Notes under the pieces: model-generated | Told to the model about the DNA's origin: nothing | What the model saw: the letters and a program-made list of their open reading frames with translations, nothing else | Databases searched by the model: none | NCBI GenBank assembly: GCA_023228745.1 | Contig: JALOAP010000229.1 | Span: 1 to 5,655, forward strand | Source: Dehalococcoidia bacterium | GTDB lineage: Bacteria; Chloroflexota; Dehalococcoidia; Tepidiformales; Tepidiformaceae | Direction of reading: 5' to 3' | Length of the DNA stretch: 5,655 nucleotides | Shown: positions 4,511 through 5,655 of the stretch, in pieces | How the letters are laid out: each line of letters starts with the position of its first letter | Position numbering within the stretch: position 1 is the stretch's first letter | Position numbers and translations under genes: made by a program

Positions 4511-4518
4511 TATTTAAA
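4511..4518 (-). promoter_or_regulatory. TATA box for the omega-RNA-like element
   Basis: TTTAAATA on the minus strand lies about 27 bases before TAACTG, the start motif also seen in the element at 703-795. Confidence 0.5.
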
Positions 4519-4537
4519 CTTTACGACACGCATTCAT

Positions 4538-4561
4538 CCCCTCCCTTAAGGGAGGGGTTTT
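4538..4561. terminator. 8-bp palindrome with T-run, possibly another right-end hairpin
   Basis: CCCCTCCC-TTAA-GGGAGGGG (4538-4557) is followed by TTTT on plus. On minus it lies about 70 bases after the gene ending at 4627, where it could mark the 3' end of that message. The minus-strand context (AGAAAACCCCTCCC ... GGGGATGAATG) also resembles some IS200/IS605 right ends. No gene is seen on plus in 4247-4626. Confidence 0.45.
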
Positions 4562-4626
4562 CTGCTTTGTTCCATAAATGTTTCCCTACGAGTCCGCAAT
4601 CCAATCGGTAGTTGATCGGAGCTTCC

Positions 4627-4983
4627 TCACCCCACCCTAGTGAGGGTGAGTCGCTCCGTGATTGTTTGAGTTTGGTTGATTGATGTTCGGTTGGTGAGGA
4701 TATCGTACTCTTCTGGGGTTATCGATCTGAGTTTTTTATCGTATCCTACAATATAATAGTTGCCGTTGTCGGTGAAGGTCTTGTAGATCTCAGCCTGTCT
4801 CCAGATCTCAGCAACAGTACCATCGGCATTCAAAATTATGCTATCGGTATCGTTGAGTTCTCCGGATTTGCCGGGATCGACACCAAGATATGATAGGATC
4901 GCTGTCATTGCTGCTAGGAATGTTACAAGCATCACCAGCATCTGAATATATTCCGAGGAAACCATGCGCTTACATAGGGTCAT
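4627..4983 (-). CDS. Hypothetical single-pass membrane protein, 118 residues
   Basis: I do not recognise a family. The ATG at 4983-4981 directly follows the TAA of the upstream gene with no spacer, and GAGGAAGAG just upstream gives a ribosome binding site, so the two genes are probably translationally coupled. After a short basic start (MTLCKRM) there is one membrane helix at about residues 14-33 (MLVMLVTFLAAMTAILSYLG). The remaining 85 residues are polar, and by the positive-inside rule would lie outside the cell. They contain an acidic patch (ELNDTDS) and a YY pair near the middle, and end in a Thr-rich stretch with NRT and NQT sequons. It may be a small envelope-anchored or lysis-related protein of a mobile element; the evidence is thin. 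Confidence 0.65.
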   Translation of the reverse strand: MTLCKRMVSSEYIQMLVMLVTFLAAMTAILSYLGVDPGKSGELNDTDSIILNADGTVAEIWRQAEIYKTFTDNGNYYIVGYDKKLRSITPEEYDILTNRTSINQTQTITERLTLTRVG

Positions 4984-5655
4984 TTACTCTTCCTCTTCAT
5001 CATCTTCAGCATTATCAAAGAACCCGGCATCTGCCAGCTCGTCGATTACATCCGATAACACTGATTGTAATATTATGTTGCCTTCGTTAATAATTTCATG
5101 CTCTATTGGTAGCACGAGCTGATCAAGATGTGCGTTATGTTTCTGTACCGGTCTCCGGATTTTGAGAGTCATGAAGTCTCCGATCTCATATTCATCCTGA
5201 CCGAAGTCATCAACACCGTAGTCCTCCAGGAACTTCTTGGTCTGACGCTGACCCATGTCAAAGACGCTCTGCATGACATTATCAAACTCGTTATAATTAA
5301 CAACAACATTAAGTTTATCCCTATATGATATTTCAGAGATTTCCCCAGCCATGGTTCCCAGAGTAAACTTCGGAGTGACGCCGGTAATGGTATTAGTAGC
5401 CGCCTTCAAGTCACGCTTCATGTTTGTACTGATTCCTTTGGTATTGTCAATCCTGGAATGAAGATCATCCCGGAGGGTGTCAAACTTCTCCTCATCCTTC
5501 TCCCTGGATGCTATTCCCATGCCTACCAGGATATCTTGAGCACCATCAACATACCTGAAGACCGAGGGAAGCTTGTCAGTAGCAAAGATTGCCAGGTTAT
5601 CTGACAGACGGGTAGACATAGTCAGCATATCACCCATATCGATCTTGGTACTGTC
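4984..5655 (-). CDS. Hypothetical acidic protein, 5' end outside the window
   Basis: I do not recognise a family. The frame is open to the right edge, giving 223 visible residues. The ATG at 5637-5635 is a possible start, but the six codons before it stay open (DSTKID), so the gene probably begins beyond the window. The chain is soluble, with a charged helix (SREKDEEKFDTLRDDLHSRI), a central section of mixed strands and helices, a segment EIGDFMTLKIRRPV that looks like a beta strand pair, and a helical region before a very acidic tail (NAEDDEEEE). There are no membrane helices. It is followed without a gap by the single-pass membrane protein, suggesting a shared role. A virion assembly or secretion-apparatus part is conceivable but not shown. 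Confidence 0.7.
   Translation of the reverse strand, partial: DSTKIDMGDMLTMSTRLSDNLAIFATDKLPSVFRYVDGAQDILVGMGIASREKDEEKFDTLRDDLHSRIDNTKGISTNMKRDLKAATNTITGVTPKFTLGTMAGEISEISYRDKLNVVVNYNEFDNVMQSVFDMGQRQTKKFLEDYGVDDFGQDEYEIGDFMTLKIRRPVQKHNAHLDQLVLPIEHEIINEGNIILQSVLSDVIDELADAGFFDNAEDDEEEE

Noticed and set aside
1..5655. CRISPR array
   Set aside because: No regularly spaced repeats of suitable length were seen.

Overview
The window looks archaeal, most likely a methanogen-like euryarchaeon, and reads as accessory DNA (provirus, plasmid or genomic island). The reasons are TATA-box promoters at archaeal spacing, tRNA genes that lack an encoded CCA and carry introns, GGAG-type ribosome binding sites, oligo-T ends, and protein genes that match no core family I can name. 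This placement is inference; no marker gene is present.

Layout. Positions 2-721 (+) hold the end of a lysine-rich helical protein. Its last codons run into a transposon-like right-end hairpin read on the minus strand (703-795). A near-symmetric TATA box at 812-821 can serve that minus-strand RNA and the small plus-strand gene at 846-1352, which ends inside a strong hairpin. A 567-residue protein of unknown function (1460-3163, +) follows, then a structured leader and an 88-residue, three-helix membrane protein resembling SemiSWEET/PQ-loop proteins (3295-3561, +), closed by a hairpin plus T-run. Two adjoining minus-strand genes (4627-4983 and 4984-5655, the latter partial) end the window.

The centre (about 3587-4490) is a minus-strand RNA region. 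A TATA box at 4275-4284 fits transcription of tRNA-Asn(GTT), a structured spacer, tRNA-Pro(TGG), and a 79-nt RNA with two GAAA-capped arms (3792-3870), then a stretch resembling a tnpB 3' end, with an oligo-T end near 3587. Both tRNAs are interrupted inside the 5' strand of the anticodon stem by related introns of exactly 55 nt. The introns match at 41 of 54 aligned positions, show compensatory changes, and offer no obvious bulge-helix-bulge splice site. This is the most unusual feature here.

Upstream on the same strand, 4360-4490 looks like a stand-alone omega-RNA (TnpB guide RNA) with its own TATA box. It is related to the element at 703-795. No tnpB gene is present, so any partner nuclease would act from elsewhere. 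The window therefore combines virus- or plasmid-like hypothetical genes with a dense set of minus-strand non-coding RNAs.
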